Assembly (NCBI RefSeq): GCF_030700245.1
Contig: NZ_JAUYZI010000035.1
Span: 1 to 64,000, forward strand
Direction of reading: 5' to 3'
From: Methylobacterium amylolyticum
GTDB lineage: Bacteria > Pseudomonadota > Alphaproteobacteria > Rhizobiales > Beijerinckiaceae
DNA length: 64,000 bases
The notes beneath the pieces were generated by a model. It searched no databases. It saw only the letters and a program-made list of their open reading frames with translations, and was not told where the DNA came from. Position numbers and translations under genes: made by a program. Shown here piece by piece: positions 28,169-38,047 of the stretch. Each line of letters starts with the position of its first letter. Within the stretch, counting starts at the first letter, position 1.

Positions 28169-29557
28169 TCACCCCTCCGCCGCGCAGAGCCGCTCGACCG
28201 CGGCCACGTAGCCCTTGGCATCGAACTTCTTCAGCGAGTTCTCGCTCTGGTAGCGCACGGTGCCGAACACCTTGCGCTGGGCCCACGGACGGTCGTGCAG
28301 GCCGAACACCCAGGCGACGTTGGTGAAGGAGTTCGCGTCGCGCCCGTCGAGGAAGTAGCGGTTGTTGAGCCGGAGCGTGCGGGCGAAGGCCTCCTCCGGC
28401 GAGGGGGACCAGTCGAGGATCTTCTTGCCCCAGTACATCCGGAGCTGGTTGTGCATGTAGCCGGTCTCGCGCATCTCGCGCATCGCCGCGTTCCAGTAGC
28501 GGTCGTGGGTTTCGCCCGCGGCGAGCTGCGCCTCCGTGTAGGCGTGCGGGCGCGGATCGTCCGCGTGCTCGGCGAGCGTCTTGCGGGCCCAGTCCGGCAC
28601 CGCCCGCTCGTACCGGTCGTAGCCCTCCGTGTAGAACACGTGGTTCATGGCGAGTTCGCGCCGGACGATCAGCTCCTCCAGGTAGGCGCCCCGGTCGTCC
28701 GCATCGCCCGCCTTGGCCTCCCGCACGGCCAACGCGATCTCCACCGGCGAGATCTGGCCGAAATGCAGGTAGGGGCTCATGTGCGAGGCGGCCGCCGCCT
28801 CCGGCCGGTTGCGGCCGTTGCCGTAGCCGGCGAGCCCGTCCTTCAGGAACGCCCGGAGGCGCCGCCGCGCCTCGGTCTCTCCGCCGCGGAACCGCTTCAC
28901 CGGCCCGACATCCCGGTCGAGGGTCATGCCGGAGAGGACCTTGTCGGGGTCGGAGACGTCGATCTCGCCCGCCAGCCCGAGCCCCTCCGCGCGGTGCTTG
29001 ACGGGGCGGGCTCGGAGGTTCTCGACGAACGGCTCCCAGACCCGGTGGAGTTTGGGCCGCAGGGTGCGGGCGGCGAACTCGTGCTTGGGCGAGGCGGTCT
29101 CGACGGGGACCACCACGTCGCCCTCGACCTGGACGATCCGGGTCTTCGCCGCCCGGGCGATCTGCGCGTACCAGCCCTTCTGGATCGCGAGGTAGCCGCG
29201 GTCGAGGACGAGCAGCGCCGCCTCCCGGGCGAGGTCGATCGCGATCTCGGCGGGCGAGCACCGGCGCATCACGAAGCCGATGCCCCGCCGGTCGAGGCCG
29301 GCCTTCGCATCTGCGAGACCCTGGAGCAGGAAGGCGTAGTGGCGGGCGTTCGCCTCCGGGAATCCGTTCCTCCCGTCGAGCAGGCCGAAGCAGGCGACGA
29401 CCGGCAGGCGGAGCCGGTTCGCCTCTTCGACCGCAAGTTCAAGCGCCGGGTTGAACGCGGCGCGATTGGCCTGTTGCAGCAGATAGAGGACGTAGCGCCC
29501 GTCTTCGCGCGCCGGAACATCGTTGAGGACGCGGATCCGCTCGCTCTGAATCGCCAT
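28169..29557 (-). CDS. Class II CPD photolyase
   Basis: The 462-aa flavoprotein repairs cyclobutane pyrimidine dimers with blue light. The N-terminal antenna domain starts YVLYLLQQANRAAFNPALE, and the FAD domain shows SHMSPYLHFGQISP, ELIVRRELAMNHVFY and MYWGKKILDWSPSPEEAF. These are class II signatures rather than class I. It is transcribed away from the sRNA/NHL region. Confidence 0.93.
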   Translation of the reverse strand: MAIQSERIRVLNDVPAREDGRYVLYLLQQANRAAFNPALELAVEEANRLRLPVVACFGLLDGRNGFPEANARHYAFLLQGLADAKAGLDRRGIGFVMRRCSPAEIAIDLAREAALLVLDRGYLAIQKGWYAQIARAAKTRIVQVEGDVVVPVETASPKHEFAARTLRPKLHRVWEPFVENLRARPVKHRAEGLGLAGEIDVSDPDKVLSGMTLDRDVGPVKRFRGGETEARRRLRAFLKDGLAGYGNGRNRPEAAAASHMSPYLHFGQISPVEIALAVREAKAGDADDRGAYLEELIVRRELAMNHVFYTEGYDRYERAVPDWARKTLAEHADDPRPHAYTEAQLAAGETHDRYWNAAMREMRETGYMHNQLRMYWGKKILDWSPSPEEAFARTLRLNNRYFLDGRDANSFTNVAWVFGLHDRPWAQRKVFGTVRYQSENSLKKFDAKGYVAAVERLCAAEG

Positions 29558-29888
29558 GTCCGTCCCCGCCCCCTGTCGGAACCGCCGAAAGTCCCCGCGT
29601 GAAAGCTAGGGCGTGGTGGGCCGGCGTCCGCGCCCCGGATGTGGACGGCTCAGATCAATCGAGCGCGCGATGCTCGGGCCCCGATCCGCCGCGAAACCGG
29701 GACGGGGCCGATCTTCCGCAGACGGTGGCCCCTGGTCCCGAACGGCGACCATTGAATTCGGCCGGCCGAGGGGCGCTGCGACATTTTCAGCACATCGTCC
29801 CCGGGGCATGTGCGCAGGCGCACGAAATCGCTGCCGTGCCGTCCCGGAGCCCTTGCAATTCTCCGGCGCGAGCGCAGATTGTGCAGCG
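29558..29888. other. Intergenic stretch upstream of the sRNA, no gene seen
   Basis: The 331 bases between the photolyase start and the sRNA hold no supportable coding frame. TTGCAA at 29853-29858 and GATTGT at 29877-29882 (18-base spacing) form a plausible promoter for the sRNA on the plus strand. Confidence 0.4.
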
Positions 29889-29977
29889 CGGGAGGGCGAT
29901 GGCGTCGCCCTTCAGCAGCCCTTCTTGGGCGTTTCCTCCCTAGACTTCGGGCCGCTCCTTCGGGAGTGGCCTTTTTT
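29889..29977 (+). ncRNA. Small RNA resembling the alpha-r8/MmgR family
   Basis: No coding gene precedes the strong terminator at 29950-29977, so it should end a short RNA. Upstream are two hairpins (arms 29894-29899/29905-29910 and 29918-29921/29927-29930), then single-stranded TTTCCTCCCT at 29932-29941, an anti-Shine-Dalgarno element. The hairpin, UUUCCUCCCU and terminator order matches, from memory, the alphaproteobacterial alpha-r8 (MmgR) sRNAs, which control polyhydroxybutyrate accumulation in Sinorhizobium. The 5' end is estimated from a weak promoter. A less likely alternative is a transcription-attenuation leader for the NHL gene. Confidence 0.6.
29950..29977 (+). terminator. Intrinsic terminator of the sRNA
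   Basis: A nine-pair stem (29950-29958 with 29963-29971, one G-T wobble) closes on a TTCG tetraloop and is followed by six T residues (29972-29977). Confidence 0.85.
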
Positions 29978-30098
29978 CTTGGTCCCCGGTTCTTCTCGGG
30001 CCCCGCTGTCACCGGACGGGCACCGAGCCGCTGGCGGCCGGCTCCGCGGGGCGTCATCCTGCCGCCGCGCGCCGGGACGGGCGCCGGGAGGGGACGCC

Positions 30099-31211
30099 AT
30101 GAAGAGACTCGCCGCCGCCACGGCGCTCGCCTGCCTGCTCGCGGGAGCGCCCGGCCGTGCCGCCGACGCGCCCCGCTTCGCGGTCGACCCGGCTTGGCCG
30201 AAGCCGCTGCCGAACGACTGGATCATGGGGCAGGCCGCGGGCGTCGCCGTCGACGGGCAGGACAACGTCTGGGTGATCCAGCGTCCGCGCTCGCTCACCG
30301 ACGACGAGAAGGCCGCGAGCCTCGACCCGCCGCGCACCAAGTGCTGCAAGCCGGCCCCGCCGGTGCTGGTGTTCGACCAGGACGGCACCCTCGTCAGGAG
30401 CTGGGGCGGGCCGGGAAGCGGCTACGACTGGCCGGGCAACGAGCACGGCATCCAGGTCGACGAGAAGGGCTTCGTCTGGATCGCCGGCAACGGCGATCAG
30501 GACGGCCAGCTCCTGAAGTTCACGCCGGAGGGCACGTTCGTCCTGCAGATCGGCAAGTCCGGCCCGCAGACCGACAGCACCGACACGACCCGCCTCGGCA
30601 AGCCCGCCAACGTCGACTTCGACGCGGCGATGAACGAGGTCTACGTGGCGGACGGCTACTACAACCACCGGATCATCGTGTTCGATCGCGACACCGGCGC
30701 CTTCAAGCGGATGTGGGGGGCCTACGGAAAGCCGCCGACCGACGAGAAGCTCGGCCCCTACGATCCGGCGGCGGCGCCCCGGCAGCAATTCGCCAACCCG
30801 GTGCACTGCGTGCGCATCGCCCGCGACGGGCTGGTCTACGTCTGCGACCGGACCAACGACCGGATCCAGGTGTTCCGCAAGGACGGCACCTTCGTGAAGG
30901 AGATGTTCATCGAACCGAAGACCCGCGCCAACGGCTCGGTCTGGGAACTGGCCCTCTGGCCCGACGCCGGCGGCGACTTCCTGCTCAACGCCGACGGGGC
31001 CAACAACGAGGTGCGCACCCTCTCGCGCGAGACCGGCGCGACCCTGGGCGCCTTCGGCCGTAACGGCCGCATGGCGGGCCAGTTCCACTGGGTCCACAAC
31101 CTCGCGGTCGATTCCAAGGGCAACGTGTTCACCACCGAGGTCGACACCGGCAAGCGCGCACAGAAGTTCCTGCTGACGGGGGATTCGGTGGTGCGCAAGC
31201 GCGTGCCGTGA
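30099..31211 (+). CDS. Secreted NHL-repeat beta-propeller protein
   Basis: The 370-aa protein has a signal peptide (to about GRAADA) and repeated NHL-type blades such as GVAVDGQDNVWVIQ, GIQVDEKGFVWIAGNG, YVADGYYNHRIIVFD and VYVCDRTNDRIQVF. It resembles the propeller of peptidyl-glycine amidating lyases and is common in Proteobacteria as a periplasmic protein of unknown substrate. A CC pair (TKCCKPAP) lies near residue 85. The GGGAGGGG before the ATG is a ribosome-binding candidate. Confidence 0.88.
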   Translation: MKRLAAATALACLLAGAPGRAADAPRFAVDPAWPKPLPNDWIMGQAAGVAVDGQDNVWVIQRPRSLTDDEKAASLDPPRTKCCKPAPPVLVFDQDGTLVRSWGGPGSGYDWPGNEHGIQVDEKGFVWIAGNGDQDGQLLKFTPEGTFVLQIGKSGPQTDSTDTTRLGKPANVDFDAAMNEVYVADGYYNHRIIVFDRDTGAFKRMWGAYGKPPTDEKLGPYDPAAAPRQQFANPVHCVRIARDGLVYVCDRTNDRIQVFRKDGTFVKEMFIEPKTRANGSVWELALWPDAGGDFLLNADGANNEVRTLSRETGATLGAFGRNGRMAGQFHWVHNLAVDSKGNVFTTEVDTGKRAQKFLLTGDSVVRKRVP

Positions 31212-31357
31212 CGGCCCGGATCGATCTCGCGCCGGCCCCTCGGAAGCCGCGCGGCGAGCGCCGGCACGTCGCGTGGCGTCCGTTGGACGCGCGTTTCTCC
31301 GCTGATAGCGTCCCGGCGCGAGGTTCTCCCGGAAGCGGTGCGGTCCCGACGCCGGAC

Positions 31358-31768
31358 CTACCGCTTCGCGCGGGCCGCGCGTCCGAGGGCGGCCATCCGC
31401 AGACGGCGAAAGGTGGGACACGCCGCGTGGCTCGGAGCGCGGCACAGCGCAGCGCGCCGGAGACCGTCGCGGAGCGCCGCGAGTTTCCGGATGGTGCGAT
31501 CGATCGCGTCCGCCCGTGCGGCCAGCGCGCCCCGGTCGATCCGGAACGCGCCGTCCGGACCGAGCATCCCGCCGATCTCCGCGAGCGAGAATCCGGCCGC
31601 CCGGCCGAGCGCGATCAGCGAAAGCCTATCCAGGACGACCGGATCATACGTCCGTCGCAGGCCACGTCGACCAAGCGGTTCGATCAGCCCGATCGCCTCG
31701 TAATAGCGCAGGGTCGACGCTGCCAGCCCCGTTCGGCGGCTGACCTCGACGATATCGATCAGGGCCAT
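31358..31768 (-). CDS. MerR-family transcriptional regulator
   Basis: The 136-aa regulator has the MerR winged helix (MALIDIVEVSRRTGLAASTLRYYEAIGLI) followed by a dimer helix and a C-terminal LCRAPSHAACPTFRRL segment with Cys, His and Cys. This could bind a metal or other ligand, but lacks the four-Cys cluster of SoxR. It is divergent from the methyltransferase, with a SoxR-like dyad between them, so it probably controls both itself and that gene. Confidence 0.9.
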   Translation of the reverse strand: MALIDIVEVSRRTGLAASTLRYYEAIGLIEPLGRRGLRRTYDPVVLDRLSLIALGRAAGFSLAEIGGMLGPDGAFRIDRGALAARADAIDRTIRKLAALRDGLRRAALCRAPSHAACPTFRRLRMAALGRAARAKR

Positions 31769-31773
31769 GCTTG

Positions 31774-31793
31774 ACCTCAAGTCGGCTTGAGGT
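31774..31793. promoter_or_regulatory. MerR-type operator
   Basis: A perfect dyad ACCTCAAG-N4-CTTGAGGT sits between the divergent merR and methyltransferase genes, six bases from the merR start. It closely resembles the CCTCAAG/CTTGAGG half-sites used by SoxR-type regulators. A TTGACC (31771-31776) overlaps it as a possible -35 box. Confidence 0.75.
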
Positions 31794-31836
31794 GGCACCT
31801 TACCGCGTCGCATCGATTGCGACAGGGAGGTGGCTG

Positions 31837-32673
31837 ATGGACACGCAGCGGCGCGAGGACCTGACCTGGGAGGCGCGGCGCGGGCGCGCGTGGCTCGATA
31901 TGCAGGTGGTGCTGGACCGGCTCTTCCTGCCACTGGAGCGGATCCTGATCGACACCGCGGTGGAGGATGGGGTCGGCACCATCCTCGATGTCGGCTGCGG
32001 CACCGGCTCCACCACGCTCGCCTTCGCCGAGCGCCTGGGCCCGCACGACACCTGCACCGGCCTCGACATCTCAGACCTCCTCCTGAGCGTCGCCCGCCGG
32101 CGAGCCGCCGCGAAGGGCGCAGCCAACGCGCGCTTCATCGTCGGCGACGCCCAGCGCCATCGCCTCCCTCCGCAGGGGTTCGACGCCGCGGCATCGCGCT
32201 TCGGGGTGATGTTCTTCGACGACCCCGTAGCCGCCTTCGCAAACATCAGGAGCGCGGTGCGTCCTGGCGGCGCGCTGACGTGCGTGGTCTGGCGCGGCCG
32301 GGGAGACAACCCGTTCATGACGGCGGCGGAACGCGCGGCGGGCCCCCTGCTGGGGTGGAGCGATCAGCCCGACCCGGACGCGCCTGGCCAGTTCGCGTTC
32401 GCCGATGCGCGGCGCGTCGAGCGGATCGTGCGGGCGGCGGGTTGGGGGGCGGTTGAAATCAGTCCCCTCGACGTCCCGTGCGCTCTGCCGAAGGCCGACC
32501 TCGACCTCTATGCGCGCCGCATGGGCCGCGTCGGCCTGATTCTCCCGGACCTCGAAGAGGCCCTTCGCGAGCAGGTCCTGGCAGCCGTCGAGCGCGGGTA
32601 CGCCGCGTTCCTGCTGAACGGCGTCGCGACGTTCGATGCGGCCTGCTGGATGGTGCGGGCACGGGCAGGATGA
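31837..32673 (+). CDS. Class I SAM-dependent methyltransferase
   Basis: The 278-aa enzyme has a UbiE/MenG-like Rossmann core: motif I ILDVGCGTGSTTLAFAE, then TGLDISDLLL, the motif II region FIVGDAQRHRLP and FDAAASRFGVMFFDDP. Acceptor substrate unknown. The ATG at 31837 follows GGGAGG. The neighbouring MerR gene and shared operator suggest induction by a metal, drug or redox signal. Confidence 0.88.
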   Translation: MDTQRREDLTWEARRGRAWLDMQVVLDRLFLPLERILIDTAVEDGVGTILDVGCGTGSTTLAFAERLGPHDTCTGLDISDLLLSVARRRAAAKGAANARFIVGDAQRHRLPPQGFDAAASRFGVMFFDDPVAAFANIRSAVRPGGALTCVVWRGRGDNPFMTAAERAAGPLLGWSDQPDPDAPGQFAFADARRVERIVRAAGWGAVEISPLDVPCALPKADLDLYARRMGRVGLILPDLEEALREQVLAAVERGYAAFLLNGVATFDAACWMVRARAG

Positions 32674-32752
32674 CGCGACGTGCCGAGGTTCGCGGGCCGG
32701 ACGCGATGGCCTCCAACCCTGACCCCGCGACCCGGCATCCGCGGCGGACGCG

Positions 32753-34168
32753 TCAGCGCGTCGCCGAGTTCTGGCCCCGGCGCGTGGCGGCCAGGGCCGC
32801 CGCCTTGCCCGCCGCCTTGTAGAGGTTGAGCCGGGAATAGAGGCCGAAGGCCGAGCCGTCGTCGAGGAAGCCGCCGCCCGGCCCCTGCGTCTCGGTGAGG
32901 ATGGCGTTGGCCTCCGCCAGGGTCACCTCTGGGAAGGCGGCGGTCAGCAGGTAGCCGGCCTCGGGGGCGACCTTGGCCACGTCCTCGGTCCGGCCGGCGG
33001 TGTCGGCGTGGACGACCGGCAGGCCGTAGGTCTGCGTCGCCTCGTAGGAGGCCGCGTTGGCGGCCGCGTCCCGGAACCGGCCGCCGTCGTCGGCGGCGCA
33101 GGCGGCGACCGGCCGGCCGCAGGCGTCCTTGAGATAGGCTTCGAGGTCGGCGCGCGCCGCCTTCACCAGGGCCGGGAAGTCGGTGACCTTGACCGTCTTG
33201 TCGGCGTCGGTGGTCATGGGGTCGAGCACCGCGGGGTTCTTGCGGATCTGCCCGACATAGGCCGGATCGTTGGCCAGCAGGTGGGCGACCGCGTGCAGCG
33301 AGGTCGTCCGGCCGCCGAGCACGTCCATCGCGTAGTGCGCCCCGACGATGATGCGGTTGTTGCCGTACTCGGCGGCGCGGGCAATCATCTGCTGGTAGCG
33401 ATCGGGCACCAGGATCGCGAGGATCAGCGATTCGGTGTAGCCGTAGGTCGTGTGGCCGCTCGGATAGGACGGGCTGTTGATCAGGTTCATGCTCGGCCCC
33501 AGCAGCCAGTCGAGGCTCTGGGACGGCGTGCCGAAATAGTCGTTGCCCCGGTAGGCCACGAGCAGCGGCAGGGTCTGGAACGGCCGCGAGTTGCCGAACG
33601 CGTCGGCGCCCGTCGTCCCGGCGAGGCGCCCGTAGGCCCGGCCGAACACGTCGGTGACGGCGCCGTCCTTGAGGATCGCGGCGGCCTCCGGCGAGACCGG
33701 CTTCTTCCCGTCGGTCGTGGCGTTGGCGAAGAAGAACTTGCCGGCGTTCGAGTCCGCCTTGGTCACCGTGTTGGTGTAGCCGAACAGGTCGCTGACGGCC
33801 GGGGATACGGTGGTGAAGGTCTTGAAGTCCGCGTAGGAGGCCTTGGCCTGATAGGCGCGGGCGAGCGCCGTGCCGAGGCCGTCGGCGAGTTGGGTCCCGT
33901 TGCCGTCGGTGATGAAGGCGTCGCGCAGCGCGAGCTGCCGCTGCTCGGCGAACGGCAGCAGGATCGGCTGCTTGAGGGTGCCGGTCTGGATGTCGCCGGT
34001 GACCGTAAGGTTGGCGTCGAGCGCCGCCCGGCCCTCCGGCGTCTTCGGGAGCGCGGCCACCGGCGCCAGCCCGCGCAGGGCGGTGAGGTTGGTGGCCGAC
34101 TGCGCCAGCGCGGGCAGGGGCGCCGCCGCGCAGGTGAGGGCCAGCCCGAGTCGCACCATCCCGTACAT
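32753..34168 (-). CDS. Secreted PAP2-family acid phosphatase
   Basis: The 471-aa periplasmic protein has a signal peptide (MYGMVRLGLALTCAAAPLPALAQ). The class A/PAP2 phosphatase residues are in SPSYPSGHTTYGYTE and VGAHYAMDVLGGR. It is longer than usual non-specific acid phosphatases (about 250 aa), with extra N- and C-terminal regions. Likely releases phosphate from organic phosphates outside the inner membrane. Confidence 0.9.
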   Translation of the reverse strand: MYGMVRLGLALTCAAAPLPALAQSATNLTALRGLAPVAALPKTPEGRAALDANLTVTGDIQTGTLKQPILLPFAEQRQLALRDAFITDGNGTQLADGLGTALARAYQAKASYADFKTFTTVSPAVSDLFGYTNTVTKADSNAGKFFFANATTDGKKPVSPEAAAILKDGAVTDVFGRAYGRLAGTTGADAFGNSRPFQTLPLLVAYRGNDYFGTPSQSLDWLLGPSMNLINSPSYPSGHTTYGYTESLILAILVPDRYQQMIARAAEYGNNRIIVGAHYAMDVLGGRTTSLHAVAHLLANDPAYVGQIRKNPAVLDPMTTDADKTVKVTDFPALVKAARADLEAYLKDACGRPVAACAADDGGRFRDAAANAASYEATQTYGLPVVHADTAGRTEDVAKVAPEAGYLLTAAFPEVTLAEANAILTETQGPGGGFLDDGSAFGLYSRLNLYKAAGKAAALAATRRGQNSATR

Positions 34169-34433
34169 GCCGCTCTCCCCCGCTTCAGGAATCGGATATC
34201 GCCGGTCGCGGCGTCATAAGTCCATCGCGTGATGCCCGCGTGACATCCGGTTCCGACGGCGATCGGCCGGCGGTGTCACCCCCGGAGCCGGTTCGACCGG
34301 GCGCGCCGGTCGTCCGTCGAAACACGGGCTCCGATCTTACCATCTCATCGGACCAGCGCCCCAAGCCGCCCAGGATCTCCGCAGGACCTCGGGTGCGCCG
34401 GTCCCGGTCAGCCTCGTCGGCGTCGGGCGCGGA
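34169..34433. other. Intergenic stretch without a clear gene
   Basis: The 265 bases between the PAP2 start and the RHH stop contain no good reading frame or RNA. They presumably carry the PAP2 promoter. Confidence 0.4.
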
Positions 34434-34658
34434 TCACGGCGACGCCTGGGTCCGGAACGCGGCGAGCACGTGGACGCGGATCGCCGAGGACAGGTTGCTG
34501 TCGCCGCGCGCCGCGTCGATCGCGCCGATCAGCGCCTGGACCGAGCGGCCTTCGGACGCGGCGAGCGCCCGCAGCGCCTCCCAGAACGGCGCCTCCAGCG
34601 AGACGCTGGTGCGGTGGCCCGCGATCATCACCGAGCGCTTGACGATGTCGCCGCCCAC
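34434..34658 (-). CDS. Ribbon-helix-helix domain protein
   Basis: The 74-aa protein (GTG start at 34658) has a ribbon-helix-helix pattern: beta strand RTSVSLEAPFWEAL, then helices with RSVQALIGAIDAAR. It is the usual third gene of the alphaproteobacterial fumC-DUF4169-RHH set, 10 bases after DUF4169. DNA-binding targets unknown. Confidence 0.85.
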   Translation of the reverse strand: MGGDIVKRSVMIAGHRTSVSLEAPFWEALRALAASEGRSVQALIGAIDAARGDSNLSSAIRVHVLAAFRTQASP

Positions 34659-34668
34659 CGCGACACCC

Positions 34669-34863
34669 TCAGGCGTCGGTCTTCGGCCCGCGCTCCAGCC
34701 GGTGGCCCTCGTGGCGCTCGGTCTCCAGCGCCTTGCGCCGCTGCTGGAGGGTCTTGGCCTTCTTCGGCCGGCCGAAAGCGATCCGGTTCTCCTCCGCCTT
34801 CGCCTCGGCCTCGGCGCGGGCGCGCGCCTTGCGGACCTGGCGCAGGTTGATGATCTCGGCCAT
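34669..34863 (-). CDS. DUF4169 family protein
   Basis: The 64-aa, highly basic helical protein begins MAEIINLRQVRKARAR, the DUF4169 signature, with FGRPKKAKTLQQ after it. It lies between fumC and the RHH gene as in many alphaproteobacteria. Function unknown. Confidence 0.9.
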   Translation of the reverse strand: MAEIINLRQVRKARARAEAEAKAEENRIAFGRPKKAKTLQQRRKALETERHEGHRLERGPKTDA

Positions 34864-34925
34864 CGCGCGCTCCCCAGTTCCTGAGCCGGCGCAGGGTCAC
34901 CCGCGCCGGCAAGCTCCCAAAAAAG

Positions 34926-36341
<1,416 letters not shown>

Positions 36342-36462
36342 CGTGGCCTCTACGTCTGGTGCGGTGCGGCGCCTACTTACCGGAGACGGGCGGGAAGCGC
36401 GATGGCGCAATTCCTGAGCCTCCCGACACGGGCCGGGCCCTGTATCCGGCGAAAAGGAGCCG

Positions 36463-37857
36463 ATGAGCACGATCATCGCTGAGCCGATCCGAGATGCCGC
36501 GACCCGCTTCCGCCCGGCGGTGCCGCCGCCGCTGCGGCAGCCGATGGGCCTGCGCGACTTCCTGCGGCACGGCCGCAAGAACCTGATCACCACCCTGATG
36601 GAGGCGCATTTCGACCTGCCGATCGTCGCGGCCGAGGGCATGGTCGGCCGGATCACCATGGTGAGCGACCCGGCCCTGATCCGCCACGTGCTGGTCGACA
36701 ACGCGGCGGCCTATCGCAAGGACGACCTCCAGCGCCGCATCCTGGCGCCGGGGCTCGGCAACGGGCTGCTCAGCGCCGAGGGCGACGAGTGGCGGCTCCA
36801 GCGGCGCACCCTGGCGCCGGTCTTCTCACCCCGCACCGTCCAGGGGTTCTCCGAGGCCATGAACGCCGCCGGCGCCCGGCTGGCGCGGCGGCTCCGGCGC
36901 CGGGCCGGCGCCCGGGTCGACGTGTTCCTGGAGATGACTCGCGTCACCCTCGACGTGCTGGAGCGGACGATCTTCACCACCGGCCTGCCGAGCGACCCGG
37001 ACGCGCTGGGCCGCGCGATCACCCGCTTCCTGGAGGCGGCCGGCCAGATCGACCCGCTCGACATGTTCGGCGTGCCCGACTTCGTGCCGCGCATCGGCCG
37101 CTTCCGCGCCCGGCCGGCGGGACGCTACCTGGAAGAGGTGGTCGACGCCCTGATCGCCCGGCGCCGACCGCTGATGGAGGCGGGTACCGCGCCGCGCGAT
37201 CTCCTGACCCTGCTGCTCGCCGCCCAGGACCCGGAGACGGGGGTCGGCCTGTCGGAGCACGCGGTCAAGGCCAACATCAACACCTTCATCGCCGCCGGCC
37301 ACGAGACCACCGCGGTCTCGCTGACCTGGGCGCTCTACTGCCTGTCGCAGGATCCGGCGGCGCTGGCGCGGCTGGAGGCCGAGGTCGACGCCGCGGGCGC
37401 GGGCGACGTCTCGGTGGAGCGCCTGCCCTTCGCGCGGGCGGTAGTCGAGGAGGCGATGCGCCTGTTCCCGCCGGTGCCGTTCCTGAGCCGGCAGGCGCTC
37501 CAGACCGACCGGCTCGGCCGGATCAAGGTACCGCGCGGCTCGGTGGTGATCGTGGCGCCCTGGGTGGTCCACCGCCACCGCCTGCTCTGGGACGAGCCCG
37601 AGGCGTTCGTGCCGGAGCGGTTCCTGCCCGAGAACCGCGACCGGATCCCGCGTTTCGCGTACCTGCCGTTCGGGGCGGGCCCGCGGATCTGCATCGGCCT
37701 GAGCTTCTCCGTGCAGGAGGCGACGATCCTGCTCGCCCACATCGTCCGCGCCGTGCGCTTCCGCCTGCCCGACGACCACCCGCCGGTCCTGCCGCTCCAG
37801 CGGGTGACGCTGCGGCCGGCGCAGGGACTGCGGATGGAGGCCGAGGCGCGTGGGTGA
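36463..37857 (+). CDS. Cytochrome P450
   Basis: The 464-aa haem monooxygenase has the I-helix AGHETTAVSLTW, the ExxR in EAMRLFPPVP and the haem-ligand FGAGPRICIGLSF. No transmembrane anchor is visible. It separates fumC from sspB, which are normally closer, so it looks like a later insertion. Composition is like the host. Substrate and redox partner unknown. Confidence 0.94.
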   Translation: MSTIIAEPIRDAATRFRPAVPPPLRQPMGLRDFLRHGRKNLITTLMEAHFDLPIVAAEGMVGRITMVSDPALIRHVLVDNAAAYRKDDLQRRILAPGLGNGLLSAEGDEWRLQRRTLAPVFSPRTVQGFSEAMNAAGARLARRLRRRAGARVDVFLEMTRVTLDVLERTIFTTGLPSDPDALGRAITRFLEAAGQIDPLDMFGVPDFVPRIGRFRARPAGRYLEEVVDALIARRRPLMEAGTAPRDLLTLLLAAQDPETGVGLSEHAVKANINTFIAAGHETTAVSLTWALYCLSQDPAALARLEAEVDAAGAGDVSVERLPFARAVVEEAMRLFPPVPFLSRQALQTDRLGRIKVPRGSVVIVAPWVVHRHRLLWDEPEAFVPERFLPENRDRIPRFAYLPFGAGPRICIGLSFSVQEATILLAHIVRAVRFRLPDDHPPVLPLQRVTLRPAQGLRMEAEARG

Positions 37858-37860
37858 GCG

Positions 37861-38001
37861 CTACCTGCGGTCGCGGGCGGCGGCTTCGAGCCGGCGCGTG
37901 TTGCGGTCGTAGATGCGCGCGGCGACCAGAAGACTGCCGAGTCCCAGGATGGAGAGCACGGCCGAGATGCCGGCGATCTGGAGCGCGTAGGCGTCGGTCA
38001 T
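37861..38001 (-). CDS. 46-aa single-helix membrane protein
   Basis: The product MTDAYALQIAGISAVLSILG continues with a hydrophobic stretch to about residue 27 and then a basic, Arg-rich tail (RNTRRLEAAARDRR). GAGGA lies about 9 bases before the ATG at 38001. It follows sspB on the same strand by 46 bases. It looks like a genuine small membrane protein of unknown role. Confidence 0.55.
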   Translation of the reverse strand: MTDAYALQIAGISAVLSILGLGSLLVAARIYDRNTRRLEAAARDRR

Positions 38002-38047
38002 GCCGCTCAATCCTCGGGACGGAGCAACCGGATGGCCGCCGGCGCGC

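Noticed and set aside
26627..29602. A 991-codon open frame opposite clcA and photolyase genes
   Set aside because: Spans two real genes and has only shadow-like composition.
29800..29970. 6S RNA
   Set aside because: CCCGGAGCC vaguely resembles the 6S core, but a long paired rod with central bubble could not be formed and the MmgR-like layout fits better.
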